DNA of 5,852 nucleotides. Source: Modestobacter sp. GTDB taxonomy: Bacteria > Actinomycetota > Actinomycetes > Mycobacteriales > Geodermatophilaceae. This document shows, one piece after another, positions 1 to 5,852 of this stretch. The number at the start of each line of letters is the position of its first letter. Within the stretch, counting starts at the first letter, position 1. A program made the translations under genes and the position numbers. The stretch spans positions 1-5,852 of the forward strand of contig JAOPVN010000369.1 of NCBI GenBank assembly GCA_025966175.1, in the 5' to 3' direction. The notes beneath the pieces are model-generated. The model saw nothing but the letters and a program-made list of their open reading frames with translations, was not told the DNA's origin and did no database searches.

Positions 1-242
1 CGACCCGCACGGTGCGCGCGATGGTCAAGGACCTGCAGTACCGGCTGGACGTCAACACGCTGCACCGGGAGACCGACGCGCCGAGCCTCGGGCTCAACGA
101 CATCGGCCGGGTCCGGCTGCGCACGACGCAACCGCTGTTCGTCGACGACTACCACCGCAATCGGGTCACCGGCCGGTTCATCCTCATCGACGAGGCGACC
201 CACGCCACCGTCGGCGCGGGGATGCTCACCCCCGCCGGCTGA
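1..242 (+). CDS. cysN: Sulfate adenylyltransferase subunit 1 (CysN), C-terminal fragment
   Basis: This is the end of the GTPase subunit of ATP sulfurylase. With CysD it makes adenosine 5'-phosphosulfate and pyrophosphate from ATP and sulfate in the cytoplasm, driven by GTP hydrolysis; it is the first step of assimilatory sulfate reduction. The gene enters from the left edge, and the frame is open from position 3, giving 79 visible residues. They match the EF-Tu-like C-terminal beta-barrel of CysN: LQYRLDVNTLHR near residues 10-21, IGRVRLRTTQPLF in the middle, NRVTGRFILIDEAT, then the typical end VGAGM. The protein stops six residues after GAGM (LTPAG and stop), so no APS kinase (CysC) domain is fused here, unlike the CysNC proteins of some actinobacteria. 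The G domain with its GTP-binding motifs lies outside the window. An in-frame GTG at 12 and ATG at 21 are internal codons, not starts. The TGA shares its A with the ATG of the next gene. Confidence 0.95.
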   Translation, partial: TRTVRAMVKDLQYRLDVNTLHRETDAPSLGLNDIGRVRLRTTQPLFVDDYHRNRVTGRFILIDEATHATVGAGMLTPAG

Positions 243-1519
243 TGAAGGACCCCGCTGCCCCCCACGCCTCGCAAGCTCGGCGCGGGACCCTGCAGCGGGG
301 CCAGGTCCGCTCACGCGGCGCGCTGGTGCTGCTGGTCGCCGCGATCGTCGTCGTCGCCCTCAACCAGCGGCCGGCGGTGGTCGGCGTGGCGCCGGTCCTC
401 GCCGACCTGCGCGCGGACACCGGGCTGAGCAGCGCCCTGGCCGGGCTGCTGACCGCGCTGCCGGTGCTCTGCTTCGGCGCCTTCGCCCCGCTGGCGCCGC
501 GGCTGGCCCGCCGGATCGGACTCGAGACGGCGGTCGCGGCGTCGCTGGTGCTGCTGGCCGCCGGGATCGCCCTGCGGCTGCTCACCCCGGTGGCGCTGCT
601 CTACGCCGGCAGCCTGGTCGCCGGGGCGGCGATCGCCATCGCGAACGTGCTGATGCCCGCCTACGTGAAGCGGGAGTTCGCCCGGCCCGGGGCCGTGATG
701 GGCGCCTACTCGGCGTCGTTGAACATCGGGGCCGCGGCGGCCGCGGGGCTGACCGTGCCGATCGGCCTCGCCCTGGACGCCGGCTGGCGGGTCGCGTTGG
801 CCTCCTGGCTGGTCCTGGCGCTGGCCGCGCTGGCGCTGTGGCTGCCGGTGGCCGGCGTCCGGAGCACCCGGACCGCGTCGGAGGGCAGCGCGTCGTGGTC
901 GCTGCTGCGCCAGCCGCTGGCCCGCCAGGTGACGGCGTTCCTCGGGCTGCAGAGCGTGCAGTTCTACTCGTTCGCCGCCTGGCTGCCCACGCTGCTGGCC
1001 GACGCCGGGGTGCCGGTGCGCGAGGGCGGCCTGATGTTGGCGGTGTCCAACATCGTGGGTGCCGCAGGGGCGCTGGTGGCGCCGGCCGCCGCCGGCCGGA
1101 TGCGGACCCAGCGGCCGCTGGTCGCTGTCGTCGTCACCGCCTACGTCGTCGGACTGGGCGGGCTGCTGCTCGCGCCGGCGTCCGGGACGTTGGTCTGGGT
1201 GGCCCTGTTCGGGGTGGCGCAGGGCAGCGGGTTCGCGCTCAGCCTCACGCTGATCGTGCTGCGCAGCGCCACCCCGCTGATGGCCGCCCGGCTCGGCGGC
1301 GTCGCCCAGTGCGTGGGGTACCTCGTCGCCGCGGCCGGGCCGGTGGCCCTCGGGGCGTTGCACGACGCCACGAGCGGGTGGCGCTGGCCGATGGTGCTGC
1401 TGCTGGTCCTGCTGGTGCCGATGGCGTGGGCCGGCTGGGGTGCGGCGCGGAACGCCGTCCTCGCTCTGGACCGCGACGCCGACGAGGTGCAGACGGCCGA
1501 GGACGCCGAGGCGCGCTGA
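242..1519 (+). CDS. MFS transporter, CynX/NimT (cyanate permease-like) family
   Basis: This is a 425-residue inner-membrane permease of the major facilitator superfamily. It resembles the CynX/NimT (COG2807) branch, whose named members handle cyanate or 2-nitroimidazole; the substrate here cannot be read from sequence. The family signature is in the first helices: ALNQRPAVVGVAPVLADLR (about 39-57), then GLLTALPVLCFGAFAPLAPR (68-87) and the loop motif MPAYVKREF (138-146). Twelve hydrophobic segments lie near residues 27-40, 63-83, 94-112, 118-138, 152-175, 182-203, 230-252, 263-284, 292-311, 315-340, 350-372 and 381-403, with a hydrophilic central loop at 204-228. The length is normal for the family. 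The N-terminal 26 residues are basic and hydrophilic; the C-terminal tail (404-425) is charged and acidic. The ATG overlaps the cysN stop (TGATG) and has no clear Shine-Dalgarno site, so translation is probably coupled to cysN. A link to sulfur metabolism is only suggested by that coupling. Confidence 0.88.
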   Translation: MKDPAAPHASQARRGTLQRGQVRSRGALVLLVAAIVVVALNQRPAVVGVAPVLADLRADTGLSSALAGLLTALPVLCFGAFAPLAPRLARRIGLETAVAASLVLLAAGIALRLLTPVALLYAGSLVAGAAIAIANVLMPAYVKREFARPGAVMGAYSASLNIGAAAAAGLTVPIGLALDAGWRVALASWLVLALAALALWLPVAGVRSTRTASEGSASWSLLRQPLARQVTAFLGLQSVQFYSFAAWLPTLLADAGVPVREGGLMLAVSNIVGAAGALVAPAAAGRMRTQRPLVAVVVTAYVVGLGGLLLAPASGTLVWVALFGVAQGSGFALSLTLIVLRSATPLMAARLGGVAQCVGYLVAAAGPVALGALHDATSGWRWPMVLLLVLLVPMAWAGWGAARNAVLALDRDADEVQTAEDAEAR

Positions 1520-1523
1520 GCGA

Positions 1524-1884
1524 TCAGCTCCCGCCGCCGGCCGCGGTCCAGCGGCGCTCGAAGCGCCACTGGTGGACGGGCCGGCGCAGCAGGTCCGGCG
1601 GCGGGTCCTCGATGCGCGGCGCGCCCTCCCGGAACACTGCGATGAGCACGGCCGGTCGTCTCCGGCGCGGTAGGAGCTGACGTCCAGGCAGTCGGCCACC
1701 GACAGCACCGCCGGCGCCGCGAGGTCGTCCACCCAGGCCAGCAGCTCCTCGATCCGCCCGGGGGCCGCGGCGGCATGGCGAGTTCCTCCCGGTCGGGGAG
1801 TTCAGGAGCGGCGGCCCTGAACGGGCACACCCGACCGTCGGCCAGCTGACCGAGAAGAGCGCGGACCGTCCCGCACTCCCGCAC
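1524..1884 (-). pseudogene. Frameshifted small gene of unknown family (about 120 residues if repaired)
   Basis: I do not recognise the family. Three consecutive reading frames on the minus strand join into one protein-like sequence. The first piece runs from a GTG at 1884 (VRECGTVRALLGQLADGRV...PDREELAMPPR). The second carries RIEELLAWVDDLAAPAVLS and DCLDVSSYRAGDDRP. The third carries VLIAVFREGAPRIEDPPPD and ends HQWRFERRW...GGGS with a TGA at 1524-1526. Each switch needs one missing base: the first fits loss of one base in the G5 run at 1760-1764, the second loss of one G near 1649-1652 (restoring DRPVLIAVF). Repaired, it would be about 120 residues, alternating charged and hydrophobic, with no signal peptide or membrane segment. 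It lies convergent to the MFS gene with only 4 bases between the stops, and starts just after the stop of the small acidic gene. No Shine-Dalgarno site is seen before the GTG, so the start is uncertain. It could be a true pseudogene or an intact gene with two sequencing errors. Confidence 0.55.
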
Positions 1885-1889
1885 CGGGA

Positions 1890-2048
1890 CTACTGCTGCG
1901 GCGCCTGGGACGGGTCGCCGTCCCAGTCCTTGCCCGCCACGTCGGCGTTCTCCGAGGCACTGTCGGTCTGACTGGCGACGGTCTCCACCATCTCCTCGTC
2001 GGACAGGCCCTCGCCTGCTGCTGCGGTCTCGCTGGTCGGCTCGCTCAT
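1890..2048 (-). CDS. Small acidic hypothetical protein (52 residues)
   Basis: This is a short protein that begins MSEPTSETAAAGEGLSDEEM and ends SQAPQQ before a TAG. It is strongly acidic (many D and E), rich in S, T and A, with almost no basic or aromatic residues and no cysteine, signal peptide or membrane helix. The middle piece LSDEEMVETVASQTDS could form one amphipathic helix; the rest is probably disordered. The start is well supported: AAGGAG lies 8 bases before the ATG, and the ATG overlaps the stop of the upstream ATPase remnant as ATGA, an arrangement typical of translational coupling in an operon. I do not recognise a characterised family and assign no function. Its company with an RsbW-like kinase tail hints at a regulatory partner or adaptor, but this is inference. 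Unlike its neighbours on both sides it has no visible lesion, so it may still be expressed. Confidence 0.65.
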   Translation of the reverse strand: MSEPTSETAAAGEGLSDEEMVETVASQTDSASENADVAGKDWDGDPSQAPQQ

Positions 2049-2242
2049 GGCAAGGACTCCTTCGTCGAACGGTCGCTGTCCCTCCGACCGTCCCCGCCCG
2101 TCTCCGACGGCAAACCAGCCGGCTCGCCCTCGTCGGCGGGCGCCTGCTCGAACCACACGCACTTGCCCCCGTCGTGGTCCTCGGCACCCCAGCGTTCGGC
2201 GATGGCCACGACCAGCTGCATGACCCGGCCGCGACAGCTCGG
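2045..2242 (-). pseudogene. Truncated C-terminal tail of an RsbW-like HATPase (anti-sigma/serine kinase type)
   Basis: The minus-strand frame ending with the TGA at 2047-2045 carries GRVMQLVVAIAERWG, then EDHDGGKCVWFEQAP. This is the C-terminal end of the GHKL ATPase fold in RsbW-type and Streptomyces-type regulatory ATPases, where the usual pattern is G-R-G-(hydrophobic)3-V...(A)-(D/E)-R-W-G...GGK-x-VWFE. Known members bind ATP and act as anti-sigma factors or kinases on STAS-domain anti-anti-sigma proteins in partner switching. Only this last strand-helix-strand element is present. The N box, the G1 box and the rest of the ATP pocket are not found in any frame upstream, where the sequence instead belongs to other remnants. 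The usual second glycine of GRG is a valine. The last 30 or so residues form a polar tail (GEPAGLPSE...KESLP). I read it as a 5'-truncated gene that could not bind ATP. The left limit of homology (about 2242) is approximate. Its stop overlaps the next gene as ATGA. Confidence 0.6.
2057..2062 (-). promoter_or_regulatory. Shine-Dalgarno site of the 52-residue gene
   Basis: The minus strand reads AAGGAG here, 8 bases before the ATG at 2048-2046. It is the clearest ribosome binding site in the window and fixes the start of the small acidic gene. It lies inside the last codons of the upstream ATPase remnant. Confidence 0.7.
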
Positions 2243-2252
2243 CCGACCCCAC

Positions 2253-2266
2253 GCAACGGCCGTTGC
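2253..2266. repeat. 14-bp perfect palindrome
   Basis: GCAACGGCCGTTGC is a perfect inverted repeat without a spacer. It sits between the broken end of the ATPase remnant (minus strand) and a candidate GTG at 2268 of the helix-turn-helix remnant (plus strand). Its position just before that start would suit an operator for a dimeric regulator, but it may be chance in GC-rich DNA. It has no T run and is not a terminator. Confidence 0.4.
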
Positions 2267-2267
2267 A

Positions 2268-2458
2268 GTGACCGGCTCGGAGGTCCCGTTGGACGAGGAC
2301 GCCACCCGGGCCCGGCGCGCCCTGATCACCGAGCTCGGGTCGTGGCAGGACATCGTGGCCGGCGAGAGCCGCCCGCTGGTGGTCGAGCATCAACCGGATC
2401 GCGGCGGCGTTCGGCGTGACCCGGCACCGCATCTGCGCTGCTCGAGGAGGCCGGTGCC
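2268..2458 (+). pseudogene. Degraded small helix-turn-helix protein
   Basis: Pieces of a small actinobacterial DNA-binding-type protein appear in three successive plus-strand frames. Frame one, from a candidate GTG at 2268, reads TGSEVPLDEDATRARRALI followed by TELGSWQDIVAGESRPLVVE. A second frame from 2386 to 2433 reads SINRIAAAFGVTRHRI, which has the pattern of a helix-turn-helix: a helix of small residues, the FGVT turn and a basic recognition helix. A third frame from 2438 reads LLEEAGAQAEEP, the usual kind of helix after such a motif. From memory, proteins of this kind have a linker of roughly 10-15 residues between the first and second pieces; here it is missing, so both a deletion and frameshifts seem to have occurred. 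The third frame runs on into the 3' end of hrpA without its own clear stop. Any original role was probably transcriptional regulation, which is inference. It is not functional as written. Confidence 0.45.
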
Positions 2459-2485
2459 CAAGCCGAGGAGCCCTCACCGCGCGGT

Positions 2486-5400
2486 CTACGCGGAGAGCTG
2501 GTCGATCGCCTTGTAGACCCGCTGCTCGGAGATCGGCCGCGGAGTCCCGATGGTCTGCGCGAACAGGCCCACCCGCAGCTCCTCGATCATCCAGCGCACC
2601 CGGGCCACCGGGTCGTCGGGCGCACCCGTCAGCGGCAGCTGCGCGCGCAGTTGCTCGTACTCCGCGGTGACCGCGTCGATCTGGGCCATCCAGAGCGTGT
2701 CGCGGGCGGCGTTGGCCGGCAGCTTCTCCAGCCGGTGCGCCATCGCGGTGAGGTAGCGGACCAGGTCCGGCAGCCGGCGTCGTCCGGCGTCGGCGACGAA
2801 CCCCCGGTGCAGCAGCCCGGTCATCTGTCGGCGCAGGTCGGCGATCGCGGCCTCCGGCACCCGGCGGCCCGGCGCCGCGCCGATGGCGACGGCGACCTCG
2901 CGGGCCTGGGTCAGCACCGCCTCGACCCGCCGGACGGCGTCGGTGGTCAACGGGAGCAGCTGCTCACGCGCCGTCGCGGCGAGCGCGGTGAACGCCGCCT
3001 CGGTGCGCGGCGGACCACCGGCCGCGGCGACGAGCTCGGCGGCCGCGGCGTCCACGCAGTCGGCCACCAGGTCCGGGATCTCGCCGTCCGGGTTGAACTG
3101 CAGCGCCAGCCGGGTGCGCGGGGCCAACCCCTTCACCACCTGCCGGACCGGCGAGCCGGTGGTGAGCACGAGCAGCCGGCGGGCGCCCCGCCAGGCCAGT
3201 CGGCTCGCCTCGGCCTCGGTGGGCACCACGCGGACGCCGACCGTCTCCCCCTCGTCGACCAGCGCGGGGTAGGCCGTCACGACGTGCCCGCCGCGCTGCA
3301 CCTCCACGGTGGCCGGCAGGTCGCCGAACGTCCAGCTGGTCTGGCCGGTGCGCTCGTAGTCCGAGGCCGCCCGGGCGAGGCTGGCCCGGGCCTGCGGCGC
3401 CACCTGTGCCCGCAACGCACTCAGGTCCTTGCCCTCCGCCAGCGGGCGCTGCTGGTCGTCGAGCACCCGAAAGGTGGCCCGCAGGTGATCGGGGACCTCG
3501 GCCGGGCGCCAGGCGTCCCGGGGGATCATCACCGCGGTGGCCCGGCGCAGCTCCCGCTCCAGCGCGGGAAGCAGCGGCTCGGTCGGGTCGATGTGCGGCA
3601 GCACCTCGCGCACCCGGTCGGGGATCGGCACCAGCCCGCGGCGCAGCTGCTTGGGCAGCGAGCGCAGCAGCTCGGTGACCAGCTCGCCCCGCAGCCCCGG
3701 CACGGTGAAGGCCAGCGACTCCCCCGACGTCCGCTCGGCGACGGTGTCCAGCATGCTCAGGGGCACGTCCACGGTGACGCCGTCCCCGGCGGCGCCGGGA
3801 GCGAAGGCGTAGGACAGCGGCAGGGTCAGCCCCTGGGTCAGCCGCACCTCGTCCGGGTAGTCGGCGGCGTCCACCTGGCCCGCGGTCGCGGCGTTGGTGA
3901 GCATCCCAGGCGTGAAGGTGAGCAGGTCCGGGGTCTCCCGGCAGGCCTGCTTCCACCAGCGGTCGAAGTGCCGGGTGGAGACGACGTCGGCGGGGATGCG
4001 GGCGTCGTAGAGCTCGAACAGCGTCTCGTCGTCGACCCGGATGTCCCGGCGGCGGGCCCGCTCCTCCAGCTCCGCGACCTGTTCGATGGCGCGGGCGTTG
4101 TCGGTCCAGAACCGGTGGTGCGTCGTCCACTCCCCCTGCACCAGGGCGTGCCGGATGAACAGCTCCCGGGAGACGGCCGGGTCGATCGAGCCGTACTGAA
4201 CCCGGCGGCCGACGACGAGCGGCAGGCCGTAGAGGGTGACCCGCTCGGTGGCGACCACGGAACCGCGCTTGGCGTCCCACCGCGGCTCGCTGTACTGCCG
4301 CTTCACCAGGTGGTCGGCCAGCCGCTCGACGTCCTCGGGGTCGATCCGGGCCACCGTGCGGGCGAACAGCCGGCTGGTCTCGACCAGCTCGGCGGCGACG
4401 ACCCAGCGCGGCGGCTTCTTCGCCAGCGGCGTGCCCGGGGCGAGCACGAAGCGGGTGTTGCGGGTGCCGAGGTACTCGCGGCCCGGCCGGCCGGGTTTGC
4501 CGGTGCGGTCCTTGACCGGCTCGGCCTGCTGGCCAATCTGGGAGAGCAGCCCGGCCAGGAGCGCGGCGTGCACCCCGCGCTCGTCCGGGGCGGGGGCCAG
4601 CGTGCCGGTGGTCATGCCCAGCCGGCGGGCCGCGCCGCGCAGCTGCCCGTGCAGGTCCTGCCACTCGCGGATCCGCAGGTAGTGCAGGAACTCGCGCTTG
4701 ACGGTGCGACGGAACTGGTTGCCGGAGAGCTCGTCGGCGCGCTCCTCCAGGTACCGCCACAGGTTGAGCAGGGCGAGGAAGTCGGAGTTCTCGTCGGCGA
4801 AGCGCTTGTGCAGCTCGTCGGCGGCCTGCTGGTGCTCGGTGGGGCGCTCGCGCACGTCCTGCACGGTCAGGCCGGCGGCGATGACCAGCACCTCCTCCAG
4901 CACGCCGCGCCGGTCGGCCTCCACGACCATCCGCGCGATGCGCGGGTCCAGCGGGAGAGCGGCGAGCGCGCGGCCGGTCTCGGTCAGCGCGCCCGCGGGA
5001 GTGAGCGCGCCCAGCTCCTCGAGCAGCGCCACCCCGTCGGCGACGGCGCGGCGGTCCGGCGGGTCGATGAACGGGAAGTCGGCGACGTCGCCGAGGTCCT
5101 GGGCCGCCATCTGCAGCAGCACCGAGGCGAGGTTGGTCCGCAGGATCTCCGGGTCGGTGTACTCCGGGCGGGCGTCGAAGTCGGCTTCGGTGTACAGCCG
5201 GATCGCGATGCCCTCGCTGGTGCGCCCGCACCGGCCGGAGCGCTGGCGGGCCGAGGCCTGGCTGACCGGCTCGATCGGCAGCCGCTGCACCTTGGTGCGA
5301 TGGCTGTACCGGGAGATCCGCGCGGTGCCGGGGTCGACGACGTACTTGATCCCGGGCACGGTCAGCGACGTCTCGGCGACGTTGGTGGCCAGCACGATCC

Positions 5401-5852
5401 GCCGCCCGGTGTGCGCGGCGAAGACCTTGTGCTGCTCGGCGGCCGACAGCCGGGAGTAGAGCGGCAGCACCTCGGTGTTCCGGAACGCCCGCTCGTTCAG
5501 CGCGTCGGCGGTGTCGCGGATCTCCCGCTCGCCGGCCAGGAACACCAGCACGTCCCCGGGCCCCTCGGCGACCAGTTCCGCGCAGGCGTCGACGATCGCG
5601 CTGACCTGGTCGCGGTCCGGGTCGGCCTCCGGGTCGTCGGGGTCGATGATCGGCCGGTAGCGGATCTCGACCGGATAGGTGCGCCCGCTGACCTCGACGA
5701 CCGGGACGCTGGCGCCGTCGCTGCTGAAGTGCTTCGCGATCCGGTCGACGTCGATCGTCGCCGAGGTGATGATCAGCTTCAGGTCCGGACGGCGGGGCAG
5801 CAGCCGGGCGAGGTAGCCCAGCAGGAAGTCGATGTTGAGACTCCGCTCGTGG
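2486..5852 (-). CDS. hrpA: ATP-dependent RNA helicase HrpA (DEAH-box), N-terminus cut by window edge
   Basis: This is a large DEAH-box RNA helicase that uses ATP to remodel RNA in the cytoplasm; E. coli HrpA acts in mRNA processing and in rescue of stalled ribosomes. The 1121 visible residues begin with HERSLNIDFLLGY, so motif II is cut just before its H, and motifs I and Ia lie outside. Visible motifs are SAT (III, residues 30-32), LVFLAGEREI (IV, about 102-111), TNVAETSLT (V, 156-164) and QRSGRCGR (VI, 203-210). A helicase-associated HA2 region follows (about 250-345), then the OB-fold-like region (about 425-505), then the long C-terminal DUF3418 region to the end, marking bacterial HrpA rather than HrpB or eukaryotic Prp-type helicases. 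About 180-200 residues are missing if the total is near the usual 1300. An in-frame GTG at 5551 is not the start because conserved helicase sequence continues upstream of it. The stop is TAG at 2488-2486. No frameshift or lost key residue is seen. Confidence 0.95.
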   Translation of the reverse strand, partial: HERSLNIDFLLGYLARLLPRRPDLKLIITSATIDVDRIAKHFSSDGASVPVVEVSGRTYPVEIRYRPIIDPDDPEADPDRDQVSAIVDACAELVAEGPGDVLVFLAGEREIRDTADALNERAFRNTEVLPLYSRLSAAEQHKVFAAHTGRRIVLATNVAETSLTVPGIKYVVDPGTARISRYSHRTKVQRLPIEPVSQASARQRSGRCGRTSEGIAIRLYTEADFDARPEYTDPEILRTNLASVLLQMAAQDLGDVADFPFIDPPDRRAVADGVALLEELGALTPAGALTETGRALAALPLDPRIARMVVEADRRGVLEEVLVIAAGLTVQDVRERPTEHQQAADELHKRFADENSDFLALLNLWRYLEERADELSGNQFRRTVKREFLHYLRIREWQDLHGQLRGAARRLGMTTGTLAPAPDERGVHAALLAGLLSQIGQQAEPVKDRTGKPGRPGREYLGTRNTRFVLAPGTPLAKKPPRWVVAAELVETSRLFARTVARIDPEDVERLADHLVKRQYSEPRWDAKRGSVVATERVTLYGLPLVVGRRVQYGSIDPAVSRELFIRHALVQGEWTTHHRFWTDNARAIEQVAELEERARRRDIRVDDETLFELYDARIPADVVSTRHFDRWWKQACRETPDLLTFTPGMLTNAATAGQVDAADYPDEVRLTQGLTLPLSYAFAPGAAGDGVTVDVPLSMLDTVAERTSGESLAFTVPGLRGELVTELLRSLPKQLRRGLVPIPDRVREVLPHIDPTEPLLPALERELRRATAVMIPRDAWRPAEVPDHLRATFRVLDDQQRPLAEGKDLSALRAQVAPQARASLARAASDYERTGQTSWTFGDLPATVEVQRGGHVVTAYPALVDEGETVGVRVVPTEAEASRLAWRGARRLLVLTTGSPVRQVVKGLAPRTRLALQFNPDGEIPDLVADCVDAAAAELVAAAGGPPRTEAAFTALAATAREQLLPLTTDAVRRVEAVLTQAREVAVAIGAAPGRRVPEAAIADLRRQMTGLLHRGFVADAGRRRLPDLVRYLTAMAHRLEKLPANAARDTLWMAQIDAVTAEYEQLRAQLPLTGAPDDPVARVRWMIEELRVGLFAQTIGTPRPISEQRVYKAIDQLSA

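Noticed and set aside
1..242. Fused CysNC (CysN with APS kinase) as in some actinobacteria
   Set aside because: The frame stops six residues after the conserved GAGM end of CysN and the next gene is a membrane permease, so no kinase domain follows.
1515..1560. Possible terminator between the convergent MFS gene and the frameshifted gene
   Set aside because: Short GC inverted repeats exist (for example around GCCGGCCGCGG) but no stable stem followed by a T run is visible on either strand.
838..1680. Long plus-strand frame overlapping the MFS gene
   Set aside because: It is composed almost only of A, G, R, P and V and has no recognisable motif; it is a shifted-frame shadow of the permease, whose helices and family motifs are clear in the other frame.
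311..1732. Long open frame on the minus strand (473 codons) antisense to the MFS gene
   Set aside because: The product is rich in Q, R, H, P and G without hydrophobic blocks, as expected for the antisense of a GC-rich membrane protein gene. Only its first part (upstream of about 1650) coincides with a plausible piece of the frameshifted gene.
2964..5231. 755-codon minus-strand frame inside hrpA
   Set aside because: Extremely R/A/G/P-rich with no domain pattern; the hrpA frame carries helicase motifs V and VI and the DUF3418 region across the same stretch.
4698..5459. Plus-strand frame of 253 codons antisense to hrpA
   Set aside because: S/R/A-rich low-complexity product typical of antisense translation of a GC-rich gene; no motif or ribosome site.
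5549..5551. GTG as the start of the helicase
   Set aside because: The same frame stays open to the window edge and encodes conserved helicase sequence including the motif III SAT and the HERSLNIDFLLGY segment after motif II.

Overview
The window is very GC-rich and gene-dense, with strong G/C preference at third codon positions, one stop/start overlap between the first two genes, and GTG as a candidate start in two broken genes. This fits a high-GC actinomycete. A Geodermatophilaceae-like genome is my guess from the style of the proteins; nothing in the window proves it.

Layout. (1) Positions 1-242 (+) hold the last 79 codons of cysN, the GTPase subunit of sulfate adenylyltransferase, without a fused APS kinase. 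(2) Positions 242-1519 (+) hold a complete 12-helix MFS permease of the CynX/NimT type. Its ATG shares a base with the cysN stop codon, so the two are probably co-transcribed and translationally coupled. (3) Positions 1524-2485 are a mixed block about 1 kb long, mostly of broken genes: a frameshifted 120-residue unknown gene (-), an intact 52-residue acidic small protein (-) with a strong Shine-Dalgarno site, the truncated tail of an RsbW-like ATPase (-) whose stop overlaps that small gene, a 14-bp perfect palindrome, and a shattered helix-turn-helix protein (+). (4) Positions 2486 to the right edge (-) hold an HrpA-type DEAH-box RNA helicase, complete at its C-terminus and cut at the window edge just inside the DEAH motif.

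How they work together. The left pair belongs to assimilatory sulfate reduction plus a small-molecule exporter or importer of unknown substrate. hrpA is an independent RNA-metabolism gene reading toward the centre. The centre looks like a decay zone between two conserved neighbourhoods, in which remnants of a partner-switching kinase gene, a small DNA-binding protein and an unknown gene survive. I see no RNA gene, CRISPR array, transposase, prophage gene or clear intrinsic terminator, and no convincing new biological system. The most interesting material is the decay block and the small acidic protein that seems to have outlived its upstream partner.
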